Positions 1 to 6,177 of a stretch of 7,811 nt of DNA are shown here, piece after piece. Location: positions 1-7,811 of the forward strand of contig JAQGKM010000459.1 in assembly GCA_028290125.1 (NCBI GenBank), read 5' to 3'. Each line of letters begins with the position of its first letter. Position 1 is the stretch's first letter. The notes below the pieces were generated by a model. The model worked only from the letters and a program-made list of their open reading frames with translations, did no database searches and was not told the DNA's origin. Made by a program: the position numbers and the translations under genes. The DNA comes from Hyphomicrobiales bacterium. Lineage in GTDB: Bacteria; Pseudomonadota; Alphaproteobacteria; Rhizobiales; Beijerinckiaceae.

Positions 1-1986
1 GTCTGGCAGGCCGATGTCCGTGATGAGCATCTGGACGCTCGGGTTGTCGTCGAGCAGCCGAAGTCCTTCGCGTCCTGAGGCGGCGGCGAGCACGGTGCAT
101 CCTGCGTCACGCAAGGTGTCGACGACGAGCCGGCGCACCTCCACTTCGTCCTCGACGACGAGCACCACGCCCGAGCCCTGCAAGTCGACGGCCGCCGCCA
201 CCGCCGTCGAGGCCTGCTCGTCGGCGACGCCGGGCGCCCGCGGCAGGTAGAGCCGCACGATCGTGCCATGGCCGACCTCGCTGGCGACCCCGACGCTGCC
301 GCCCGACTGCCGCAGGAAGCCATAGACCATGCTGAGCCCGAGCCCGGTGCCCTGCCCTACGGGCTTGGTCGTGAAGAACGGCTCGAAAATTTTCTCGATC
401 ATGTCGGGCGCGATTCCGTGGCCGGTGTCGGCCACGCTGATGCACACGTAATCGCCAGGCGCGAGATCGTCGTGCCCGGAGCCGCGTTCGTCGTCGAGGA
501 CGACATTTTCGGTGCGCACGATGATCCGACCGTTGCCCGACATGGCGTCGCGCGCGTTGGAGGTCAGATTGAGGATCGCGTTCTCGAGCTGGTTGGCGTC
601 GATGGAGATCGGCCAGACGTCGCTGGCGTAGATGGTCTCGACCACGATCTCGTTGCCGGCCGTCTGGCGGACGAGCTCGGTCATGCCGGCGATCAGCCGG
701 TTGCAGTCGATGACGTCCGTGCGCAGCGGCTGCTGGCGGGAGAAGGCGAGCAGCCGGTGCGTGAGATTGGCGGCGCGGTCGATGGCGAACTGCATGGCGT
801 CGATGTCGCGCAAGGCGGGTGGGAGCTTCTGCTCCGCGGCCTTGTGGATGCGCGCGAGCCGCCCCAGCATCACTTGCAGGAGATTGTTGAAATCGTGCGC
901 GACGCCGCCGGTGAGCCGGCCGATGGCCTCCATCTTGTTGGCCTGCCGGAGGGCTTCCTCGGCGAAGGCGCGACGTTGCGCTTCCTCCTGCAATTCGTCG
1001 AACGTCTCCAGCTGGCGGCGCGCCTGGCGAATGGCCGCGAGCGAGATCACGAACAACGCCAGCGTCGCCGGCAGGCCGAAATACATGTGCCGCGCCATCG
1101 CCTGCAGCCACTGGCCATGCACCTGCGCGACGTCGAGACCGGCGACCACGTAAACGGGCCAGGGCGCCAGCGAGCGGTAGGCGATCAGCCGCTTGACGCC
1201 ATCGACCGGGGACGAGTCGAGATAGAAGCCGCGCTCCGGCACCAGCGCGGCGGCGCGCAGGAGCGGCGCGTTGGACGGCATGCGGACGGCGTTCTCCCGC
1301 ATGGGAACGCGGGCGAGCACGGCGCCGTCCGTGCGCACCAGCGACATCATCGAGAGGCTTTCGCCGAGCATGCTGGCATAAAAGGTTTCGAACGAACGGG
1401 GATCGCCGCTCATCAGCACAACGCCCCGGAAGCCGTCGTTGGCCGTGCGCCGCTTGTAGCTGACCTTGAAATACTGGCTCGGACGGAAATATCCCGGCAT
1501 GCGATCGGTGACGAACGTGCCGCCCTGCCCTTCGCGCTGCGCGACGAAGAAATCCTGCTGCGAGAAATCGATGTCGCGCGGCGCGGGCGTGATCACGCTG
1601 GTCACCAGCGGACGCCCGTTCGCATCGATGACCCAGATATCCTCAACCTCGGGAAGCGCCGCGGAGAGGCGATCGAATTTCGCGCTCAGCTCCGAATCGT
1701 GCGCGGTGATGTCGCTGTCGGCGAACGGCAGCAGCGCCTCCTCGACCTGCGACGCCGCCAGGTCGATGATCGAGAACACGCGACGCGCCTGCTGAAGTGC
1801 GAGATCGGCCTGCGCATCCAGATTGGCGCGCGCGTCTCGGAAATGGGTGTTGTAGGAGAGGTAGCCGGCGACGATGAAGATGATCGCGGGGAGAATCAGG
1901 GCGAGCGCAGCAATCAGCTTGGGCAGATATGTCGTGGAGGGACGTGGGGTCCGCACCTCCGGCTTCATCTGTTCCAAGGTTGCCAT
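1..1986 (-). CDS. Hybrid sensor histidine kinase (C-terminal part off the left edge)
   Basis: An inner-membrane sensor kinase that should autophosphorylate on His and pass the phosphate to its own receiver domain. Translation from the ATG at 1986 gives 662 residues with no stop before the window edge. TM1 is about residues 24-45 and TM2 about 301-319; the roughly 255 residues between form an extracytoplasmic sensor region, probably Cache-like, with no ligand predictable. A short helical linker leads to the H box (GGVAHDFNNLL, phospho-His H364). The ATPase domain has the N box (N477 in LTSNARDAM), G1 (D520 in DTGHGI), the F box (EPFFTTK) and G2 (GTGLGLSMVYG, ending near 555). The receiver begins near 606 with acidic residues E612, D613 and E614; its phospho-acceptor is probably D657 (LITDIGLPD), just before the edge. 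All visible kinase motifs are intact. The start is supported by a modest AGG-type RBS and by fitting directly before TM1. It is divergent from the YfcG-like gene. The signal and the partner regulator are not visible. Confidence 0.93.
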   Translation of the reverse strand, partial: MATLEQMKPEVRTPRPSTTYLPKLIAALALILPAIIFIVAGYLSYNTHFRDARANLDAQADLALQQARRVFSIIDLAASQVEEALLPFADSDITAHDSELSAKFDRLSAALPEVEDIWVIDANGRPLVTSVITPAPRDIDFSQQDFFVAQREGQGGTFVTDRMPGYFRPSQYFKVSYKRRTANDGFRGVVLMSGDPRSFETFYASMLGESLSMMSLVRTDGAVLARVPMRENAVRMPSNAPLLRAAALVPERGFYLDSSPVDGVKRLIAYRSLAPWPVYVVAGLDVAQVHGQWLQAMARHMYFGLPATLALFVISLAAIRQARRQLETFDELQEEAQRRAFAEEALRQANKMEAIGRLTGGVAHDFNNLLQVMLGRLARIHKAAEQKLPPALRDIDAMQFAIDRAANLTHRLLAFSRQQPLRTDVIDCNRLIAGMTELVRQTAGNEIVVETIYASDVWPISIDANQLENAILNLTSNARDAMSGNGRIIVRTENVVLDDERGSGHDDLAPGDYVCISVADTGHGIAPDMIEKIFEPFFTTKPVGQGTGLGLSMVYGFLRQSGGSVGVASEVGHGTIVRLYLPRAPGVADEQASTAVAAAVDLQGSGVVLVVEDEVEVRRLVVDTLRDAGCTVLAAASGREGLRLLDDNPSVQMLITDIGLPD

Positions 1987-2012
1987 CGCGTAACCTGCCG
2001 CCTGAGCTGAAC

Positions 2013-2033
2013 CTAGCGTGCGCGCTACGCTAG
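2013..2033. repeat. Inverted repeat between divergent kinase and GST genes
   Basis: CTAGCGT at 2013-2019 and ACGCTAG at 2027-2033 are perfect reverse complements separated by seven bases (GCGCGCT). The repeat lies 27 to 47 bases upstream of the kinase start codon and about 45 bases upstream of the -35 proposed for the divergent GST gene. It could be an operator for the kinase gene or a hairpin in its 5' leader. The symmetry is seen directly; the function is inference. Confidence 0.4.
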
Positions 2034-2077
2034 AGCAACATCGCTAAAGCAGTGAATTGGTTGCGCCATTCCGCACT

Positions 2078-2107
2078 TTGCGCTGACGCGGACAAGCGGA
2101 TTAAACT
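2078..2107 (+). promoter_or_regulatory. Candidate sigma70-type promoter of the YfcG-like gene
   Basis: TTGCGC at 2078-2083, an 18-base spacer and TAAACT at 2102-2107 each match the housekeeping consensus at four of six bases. Transcription would begin near 2114, leaving a leader of about 40 bases before the ATG at 2154, which has GGAG at 2141-2144. This is a match by eye only. Confidence 0.35.
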
Positions 2108-2153
2108 CGCCCAATCGAGCCGGGCTTGGCTTTGGCGAACGGAGACGACATTC

Positions 2154-2855
2154 ATGATCGACCTGCATTACTGGCCTACCCCGAACGGCCACAAGATCAC
2201 GATCTTTCTCGAGGAATGCGGCCTCGCCTACAAAATTCACCCGGTGAATATCGGCAAGGGCGAGCAGTTCAAACCCGACTTCCTGAAGATCGGCCCCAAC
2301 AACCGCATGCCGGTCATCGTCGACCAGGCTCCGGCCGACGGCGGCGGCCCGCTCTCGGTTTTCGAGTCCGGCGCCATTCTCCTTTATCTTGCGGAAAAGA
2401 CCGGACGCTTCCTGCCGACCGATATTCGCGGGCGGGTGCGCGCAACCGAGTGGCTGTTCTGGCAGATGGGCGGACTTGGGCCAATGGCCGGACAGAATCA
2501 TCACTTCTCGCAATATGCGCCGGAAAAGATTCCCTACGCGGTCGATCGCTACGTGAAGGAGACCAACCGTCTTTATGGCGTGCTCGACCGGCAGCTGGCG
2601 AACCATGAATTCGTCGCCGGCGAATACTCGATCGCCGACATGGCCTGTTACCCGTGGGTGGTCCCGTACGAGAAACAGGGCCAGAACCTCGACGACTTTC
2701 CGCATCTGAAACGCTGGTTCAACTCCATGCAGTCGCGCCCCGCCGTCGCGCGCGCCTACGAGAAGGGCGAGGGCATCCGGCGCGAGGCGACGATGACGGA
2801 CGAGGAAAAGAAGGTGCTGTTCGGACAGACCGCGCAGACCGGCGGCGCGCGCTGA
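2154..2855 (+). CDS. yfcG: YfcG-like glutathione S-transferase / disulfide-bond reductase
   Basis: A 233-residue cytoplasmic protein of the Ure2p/YfcG (Nu-class) glutathione transferase group, whose E. coli member reduces disulfides using glutathione and has little classical transferase activity. The N-terminal thioredoxin-like domain (about 1-85) has the YfcG hallmark PTPNGHKITIFLEE, with T9 and N11 at the glutathione-activating positions. It also has the cis-Pro segment RMPVIVD (P53) and the glutathione-binding FESGAILLYLAEKTG (E71, S72). The helical C-terminal domain contains LFWQMGGLGPMAGQNHHF and YSIADMACYPWV, both typical of YfcG. Length is close to the 215 residues of E. coli YfcG, with a somewhat longer tail. 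The reading frame is open further upstream, but the ATG at 2154 matches the family N-terminus and has GGAG ten bases before it. It stands alone, divergent from the kinase and convergent with the EAL gene. A role in thiol homeostasis is inferred from family. Confidence 0.93.
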   Translation: MIDLHYWPTPNGHKITIFLEECGLAYKIHPVNIGKGEQFKPDFLKIGPNNRMPVIVDQAPADGGGPLSVFESGAILLYLAEKTGRFLPTDIRGRVRATEWLFWQMGGLGPMAGQNHHFSQYAPEKIPYAVDRYVKETNRLYGVLDRQLANHEFVAGEYSIADMACYPWVVPYEKQGQNLDDFPHLKRWFNSMQSRPAVARAYEKGEGIRREATMTDEEKKVLFGQTAQTGGAR

Positions 2856-2863
2856 CAATGCTC

Positions 2864-2890
2864 GATGGCGCGCCCTGGCGGCGCGCCATC
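2864..2890. terminator. Perfect 11-bp inverted repeat, probable bidirectional terminator
   Basis: GATGGCGCGCC at 2864-2874 and GGCGCGCCATC at 2880-2890 form a perfect 11-bp stem with the five-base loop CTGGC. It fills most of the 33-base gap between two convergent genes; its right arm overlaps the first two bases (2889-2890) of the EAL stop codon, which is read from the minus strand. Neither side has a clear run of T, so it is not a textbook intrinsic terminator, but position and strength suggest it stops or stabilises both transcripts. Confidence 0.55.
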
Positions 2891-3632
2891 ACTCTGGCGT
2901 CAGACCCGCGAAGGCGGAGACATCCTCGCCTGACATCGGCCGCGCGAACAGAAACCCCTGCACGCGATCGCAGCCGCAGCTGGTTACGAAGGCGAGCTGT
3001 TCCGGCGTTTCAACGCCTTCGGCGGTCACGCTAAGTCCAAGATTGCGCGCCTCGCGGATGAGCGTTGCGACGCCCGCCGCGCCCGAATCGGTCGCCGCCG
3101 TATCGACGACGCTCTTGGCGAGCTTCACCCGGTCGAGCCGCAACTCGCGCATCAGACACGCGGTCGCATAGCCGCTGCCGAGATCGTCGAGCGAGACCAG
3201 CACGCCTTGCGAGCGCAACCGATCGATGACGCGACAGGCGGCGTCCATATCGGCGAAAGGCGCGGTTTCGGTGATTTCGATCTCGAGGCGGCTGAGAGGC
3301 AGACCCGCACGGGCCGCGACCGAAAGGATGAAGTCGGCGAGGTCCGCCCGGGCGAACTGCAGCGGCGACACGTTGATGGCGACCGGCAAGTCGCCCCACC
3401 CGGCAGCGGTCTGGCAAGCGCGCTTCAGGATGAATGCGCCGAGGCCGTCGATGAGCTCGTTATGTTCGGCGAAGGGTACGAAGTCGTCCGGGCCGATCAT
3501 GCCCAGACCGGGGCGGCTCCAGCGGATCAGCGCTTCTGCGCAGACGACCTTGAGGCTGTGGGTGGCCATCTGCGGCTGGTAAAGCGCAAAGAGCTCGTCT
3601 CGATCCAGAGCGGCCGAAAGGGCCAGATGCAT
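2889..3632 (-). CDS. Stand-alone EAL-domain protein (c-di-GMP phosphodiesterase family)
   Basis: A 247-residue protein that is almost entirely one EAL domain, the family that hydrolyses cyclic di-GMP to pGpG. Motifs in order: EAL itself (E33 in AEALIRW), N87 (INVSPLQF), E119 and E122 (IEITET), D149-D150 (LDDLGSGYA), K170 (RVKLAKSVV), E205 (TAEGVE) and Q225 (VQGFLF). The usual KID motif reads K-L-A, so its normally conserved Asp is Ala172, and the loop-6 motif is DDLGSG instead of DDFGTG. Reduced activity or a c-di-GMP binding role is therefore possible. There is no signal peptide, membrane segment, GGDEF or receiver domain. I chose the ATG at 3632, preceded by a GGGCGGGG purine stretch about eight bases upstream; an in-frame TTG at 3656 would add eight residues. 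A weak promoter guess is TCGACG, 18 bases, TAAACT on the minus strand, the -10 lying at 3723-3728. Confidence 0.9.
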   Translation of the reverse strand: MHLALSAALDRDELFALYQPQMATHSLKVVCAEALIRWSRPGLGMIGPDDFVPFAEHNELIDGLGAFILKRACQTAAGWGDLPVAINVSPLQFARADLADFILSVAARAGLPLSRLEIEITETAPFADMDAACRVIDRLRSQGVLVSLDDLGSGYATACLMRELRLDRVKLAKSVVDTAATDSGAAGVATLIREARNLGLSVTAEGVETPEQLAFVTSCGCDRVQGFLFARPMSGEDVSAFAGLTPE

Positions 3633-3665
3633 GCGCTTAACCCCGCCCTGAAGCAATATCTAGCG

Positions 3666-3717
3666 ATACCGCCGCCCAACCTCACCCACAAGTCGGGAAT
3701 CCCGGCGTGAGCGGTAT
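3666..3717 (-). other. Structured leader region of the EAL gene
   Basis: The bases upstream of the EAL start hold nested symmetry: ATACCGC at 3666-3672 pairs with GCGGTAT at 3711-3717, enclosing the 11-bp palindrome CGGGAATCCCG at 3694-3704. If transcribed on the minus strand this could fold in the 5' leader of the EAL mRNA. I see no match to known c-di-GMP riboswitch core sequences. A regulatory role is only a possibility. Confidence 0.25.
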
Positions 3718-3755
3718 TGTCCAGTTTAGGCTAAGCTCGGTGCTCGCGTCGACAC

Positions 3756-3772
3756 GCGACCGGAGCGGTCGC
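3756..3772. repeat. 7-bp hairpin downstream of the small RNA terminator
   Basis: GCGACCG at 3756-3762 and CGGTCGC at 3766-3772 are perfect reverse complements around the three bases GAG. The hairpin lies just beyond the T-rich run of the minus-strand terminator, so it may form part of the EAL leader in read-through transcripts. It carries no T run of its own. Confidence 0.3.
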
Positions 3773-3776
3773 TCCC

Positions 3777-3809
3777 AAAAGAAATGCCCGCCTCGCGAGG
3801 AGACGGGCA
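3777..3809 (-). terminator. Rho-independent terminator on the minus strand
   Basis: Read on the minus strand, TGCCCG, TCT, CCTC, GC, GAGG, CGGGCA forms a hairpin of 6 plus 4 base pairs with a small bulge (3785-3809). It is followed at once by TTTCTTTT (3784-3777). This is the clearest intrinsic terminator in the window. No protein gene lies immediately before it on this strand, which is why a small RNA is proposed upstream. Confidence 0.6.
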
Positions 3810-3872
3810 AGTCAAGGGAGGAGTAGCCCTGGGGAGCGACGCCCCTCTGGGGGACGGGCGTCGCAGGCTATC
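3777..3872 (-). ncRNA. Candidate small RNA with anti-Shine-Dalgarno motif
   Basis: The minus strand shows the layout of a trans-acting alphaproteobacterial small RNA of about 95 nt. A 5' stem-loop has nine perfect pairs (GCGACGCCC at 3864-3856 with GGGCGTCGC at 3844-3836). It is followed by a largely unpaired stretch containing CTCCTCCC (3823-3816), the complement of a strong Shine-Dalgarno sequence, and then by the terminator at 3809-3777. CU-rich anti-SD segments of this kind are characteristic of Rhizobiales small RNAs such as the suhB/alpha-r14 group. I cannot confirm membership of any named family. The 5' end is a guess, based on a weak -10-like TATGCT at 3884-3879. An alternative is a transcribed leader or attenuator for the EAL gene, which starts 145 bases downstream. 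Confidence 0.45.
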
Positions 3873-4016
3873 CCGCACAGCATACGTAGCGGATTTTTCG
3901 CGGATCACCAGCCCCAACCGGGTCGCGTTTCATTATTTTTTTCGACTAAAGTCTTGGTAGGTAAAGCCGCGCCAAAGGCTGCGCCGGGCGCTGGCACGAG
4001 GTGCTTTCACGGAAAT

Positions 4017-4031
4017 GAGAAGAATCTTCTC
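4017..4031. promoter_or_regulatory. 15-bp palindrome upstream of the cysI operon, candidate operator
   Basis: GAGAAGAATCTTCTC is a perfect palindrome of seven-base arms around one central base, lying 43 bases upstream of the proposed -35 of the operon. Its length and partly A/T centre resemble sites of Lrp/AsnC-type regulators, and the operon encodes one, so autogenous control is conceivable. A LysR-type sulfur regulator (CysB/Cbl-like) is another candidate. Symmetry is directly visible; the binding protein is inferred. Confidence 0.35.
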
Positions 4032-4073
4032 TCGCGGGCGGATTCTAGGGAATTTCCGGCTCTTGCACGTGAA

Positions 4074-4102
4074 TTGCCCGCACTGGAGCGATGGTTTAAT
4101 TT
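4074..4102 (+). promoter_or_regulatory. Candidate sigma70-type promoter of the DUF2849-cysI operon
   Basis: TTGCCC at 4074-4079, a 17-base spacer and TAATTT at 4097-4102 give a good match to the housekeeping promoter with ideal spacing, in a locally AT-richer stretch. Transcription would start near 4109, leaving a leader of about 57 bases before the DUF2849 start codon. Confidence 0.45.
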
Positions 4103-4166
4103 CGACATTCGCAAAATCGCCAGCTTCGACCCGTTTCGAGGCGCCCTGTCACTCCCCGGATGCCTG

Positions 4167-4508
4167 ATGTCAGCCCCGAAGCGACCGCCCTTGCCCGCCA
4201 TCCTGCTTGCCAACGATCTGCTCGACGGCGAGGTCGTGTTCTGGACGGGCTCGGCCTGGTCGCCGCTTCCAGGCGACGCCCTCGTCGCCCGAGATGACGA
4301 AGCGGCCGCGCAACTCGAACAGGCCGCGCAGGCTGGCCTTGCCGCACAGAAGGTGGTCGACGCCTATCTGGTGGACGTCGCGGTGGATGCGGCGGGCGTC
4401 GCGACGCCCCGCCACTACCGCGAGAAGATCAAGACCGAGGGCCCGACGACGCGTCGCGATCTCGGCAAGCAGGCCGGCCTCTACAACATCGCCCCGGCGG
4501 GGAACTGA
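4167..4508 (+). CDS. DUF2849 family protein, first gene of the sulfite reductase operon
   Basis: A small soluble protein of 113 residues that I recognise as DUF2849, a family of about 100 residues found just upstream of cysI in many alphaproteobacteria. Visible conserved stretches are ANDLLDGEVVFWT (15-27), with a tryptophan-rich turn after it, and HYREKIKTEGPTTRRDLGKQ (83-102) near the C-terminus. There are no cysteines, signal peptide or membrane segment. The molecular function is unknown; constant linkage to sulfite reductase suggests an accessory role in the enzyme's assembly, cofactor supply or redox coupling. The frame is open for 71 codons upstream, but the ATG at 4167 matches the family length and start. 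Another ATG seven bases earlier is out of frame. The RBS is weak (GGA at 4158-4160). The stop is one base before the cysI start, so the two are probably translationally coupled. Confidence 0.85.
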   Translation: MSAPKRPPLPAILLANDLLDGEVVFWTGSAWSPLPGDALVARDDEAAAQLEQAAQAGLAAQKVVDAYLVDVAVDAAGVATPRHYREKIKTEGPTTRRDLGKQAGLYNIAPAGN

Positions 4509-4509
4509 C

Positions 4510-6177
4510 ATGTATCGTTATGACGAATTCGACGCCCGCTTTGTCCGCGAACGCGTCGCGCAGTTCCGCGCGCAGGTGGCGCGGCGCCTCGACGGTTCGC
4601 TGACCGAGGACGAGTTCAAGCCGCTGCGCCTCAAGAACGGCGTCTACCTTCAGCTTCACGCTTACATGCTGCGCATCGCCGTGCCGTACGGGACGCTGTC
4701 GTCGCGGCAGCTGCGCCAGCTCGCGCTGATCGGCGAGAAATTCGATCGCGGCTACGGCCATTTCACGACGCGCACCAACATGCAGTTCAACTGGCCGCGC
4801 CTGCGCGACGTGCCGGAGATCCTCGACCTGCTGGCCGATGTCGAGATGCACTGCATCCAGACGTCCGGAAATTGCATCCGCAATGTCACGGCCGACCATT
4901 TCGCCGGCATCGCCGCGAATGAAGTCGAAGATCCGCGCCCGACCGCCGAACTCGTGCGGCAATGGTCGAGCCTGCATCCGGAATTCGACTACCTGCCGCG
5001 CAAGTTCAAGATCGCCGTCACGGGCGATGCGCGCGACCGCGCGGTCGTGAAGGCGCATGACATCGGCCTGCGTATCCTGCGGTCGAAGGACGGCGAAGTC
5101 GGCTATGAAGTGATGGTCGGCGGCGGGCTCGGACGCACGCCGATGATCGCCAAGACGATCCGCGACTTCCTGCCCAAGAAGGACCTGCTCGCCTATCTCG
5201 AAGCGATCCTGCGCGTCTACAATCTCGAAGGCCGCCGCGACAACAAGTACAAGGCGCGTGTGAAGATCCTCGTGCACGAGATCGGCGCGGAAGAATTCGC
5301 CCGCCAGGTCGAAGAGGAATTCGCCAAGCTCGATGGCCCCTCCATCGCGGCCGATGCGCAAGAAGTCGCGCGCATCGCCGCCTATTTCGCACCGCCGGCC
5401 TACGAGACCTTGCCGGCGCGGTCGCTGGCGTTCGAGGCCGCGAAGAACGAGAACCGCGCCTTCGCCACCTGGGCTTCGGTCAACCTGTTCCCCCACAGGG
5501 TGCCGGGCTACGCCGCCGCGACGATCTCGCTGAAGGCCATCGGCGAAGCGCCGGGCGACATCACCTCCGACCAGATGCGCGCCGTCGCCGATCTCGCCGA
5601 GCGCTACTCCTTCGACGAGATGCGCATCACGCATGCGCAGAACGTCGTGCTGCCATACGTGAAAAAGGACGATCTTTTCGCGGTCTGGGAAGGGCTCGTC
5701 GCGGCGGGTCTTGCCACGGCGAACGCCGGGCTGATCACCGACATCATCGCCTGCCCGGGGCTCGACTTCTGCTCGCTCGCGACGGCTCGCTCGATCCCGA
5801 TCGCGCAGGCGCTCGCCCATCGCTTCGGCGATGAGAAACGCCAGCTCGACATCGGCGAACTCAACATCAAGATCTCGGGCTGCATCAACGCCTGCGGCCA
5901 CCATCACGTCGGCCATATCGGCATTCTCGGGCTGGAAAAGAGTGGCCAGGAGAGCTATCAGATCACGCTCGGCGGCGACGCCACCGAAACCGCCGCCATC
6001 GGCGAGCGGCTCGGCCCCGGCCTTGCAGCCGACGACGTGCCCGACGCAATCGAACGCATCGTCAACGTTTATCTTGCGCGCCGCACGTCCGGCGAGACCT
6101 TCATCGAGGCGGTGCGCCGTCTCGGGCTCGAGCCGTTCAAGACCGCCTTCCAGGAGAAGACTCATGCCGCTGCTTGA
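4510..6177 (+). CDS. cysI: Sulfite reductase hemoprotein (nitrite/sulfite reductase family)
   Basis: A 555-residue cytoplasmic siroheme/[4Fe-4S] enzyme that reduces sulfite to sulfide with six electrons for cysteine synthesis. It shows the duplicated layout of the family: ferredoxin-like half-domains near 50-115 and 320-390 and siroheme-binding halves near 120-280 and 405-545. Cluster and siroheme ligands are C415 and C421 (CPGLDFC, C-x5-C) with C458 and C462 (GCINACGHHH, C-x3-C). Basic substrate residues appear where E. coli CysI has R83, R153, K215 and K217: R88 (TTRTNMQF), R124 (NCIRNVT), and K165 and K167 (LPRKFK). Length is close to the 570 of E. coli. No cysJ is adjacent, so ferredoxin or another donor may supply electrons. 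Assimilatory nitrite reductase is the main alternative, but the DUF2849/DUF934 context favours sulfite. GGGGA at 4498-4502 is the RBS; the gene overlaps DUF934 by 14 bases. Confidence 0.95.
   Translation: MYRYDEFDARFVRERVAQFRAQVARRLDGSLTEDEFKPLRLKNGVYLQLHAYMLRIAVPYGTLSSRQLRQLALIGEKFDRGYGHFTTRTNMQFNWPRLRDVPEILDLLADVEMHCIQTSGNCIRNVTADHFAGIAANEVEDPRPTAELVRQWSSLHPEFDYLPRKFKIAVTGDARDRAVVKAHDIGLRILRSKDGEVGYEVMVGGGLGRTPMIAKTIRDFLPKKDLLAYLEAILRVYNLEGRRDNKYKARVKILVHEIGAEEFARQVEEEFAKLDGPSIAADAQEVARIAAYFAPPAYETLPARSLAFEAAKNENRAFATWASVNLFPHRVPGYAAATISLKAIGEAPGDITSDQMRAVADLAERYSFDEMRITHAQNVVLPYVKKDDLFAVWEGLVAAGLATANAGLITDIIACPGLDFCSLATARSIPIAQALAHRFGDEKRQLDIGELNIKISGCINACGHHHVGHIGILGLEKSGQESYQITLGGDATETAAIGERLGPGLAADDVPDAIERIVNVYLARRTSGETFIEAVRRLGLEPFKTAFQEKTHAAA

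Noticed and set aside
268..2010. Open plus-strand frame of 580 codons
   Set aside because: It is antisense to the histidine kinase, whose minus-strand translation has every kinase motif. The plus-strand product is rich in Arg, Asp, His and Glu and has no recognisable domain, as expected of a GC-rich shadow frame.
2025..2858. Open minus-strand frame of 277 codons opposite the YfcG-like gene
   Set aside because: The plus strand matches YfcG along its whole length; the antisense product has no recognisable motif.
3207..3710. Open plus-strand frame of 167 codons opposite the EAL gene
   Set aside because: The minus strand holds a complete EAL domain in this region, and the plus-strand product shows no family motif.
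3726..3917. Minus-strand 63-codon frame across the small RNA candidate
   Set aside because: It has no convincing ribosome binding site, its product is rich in Arg, Ser and Pro, and it runs straight through a GC hairpin followed by a T run.
3954..4166. N-terminal extension of the DUF2849 gene by 71 codons
   Set aside because: The extension contains the likely promoter and the palindrome, and DUF2849 proteins normally have about 100 residues, matching the ATG at 4167.
3633..4166. Riboswitch (SAM-II, cobalamin or c-di-GMP) in the long gap
   Set aside because: I looked for the core conserved sequences of these classes on both strands and found none; the visible structure fits a small RNA or a leader hairpin better.
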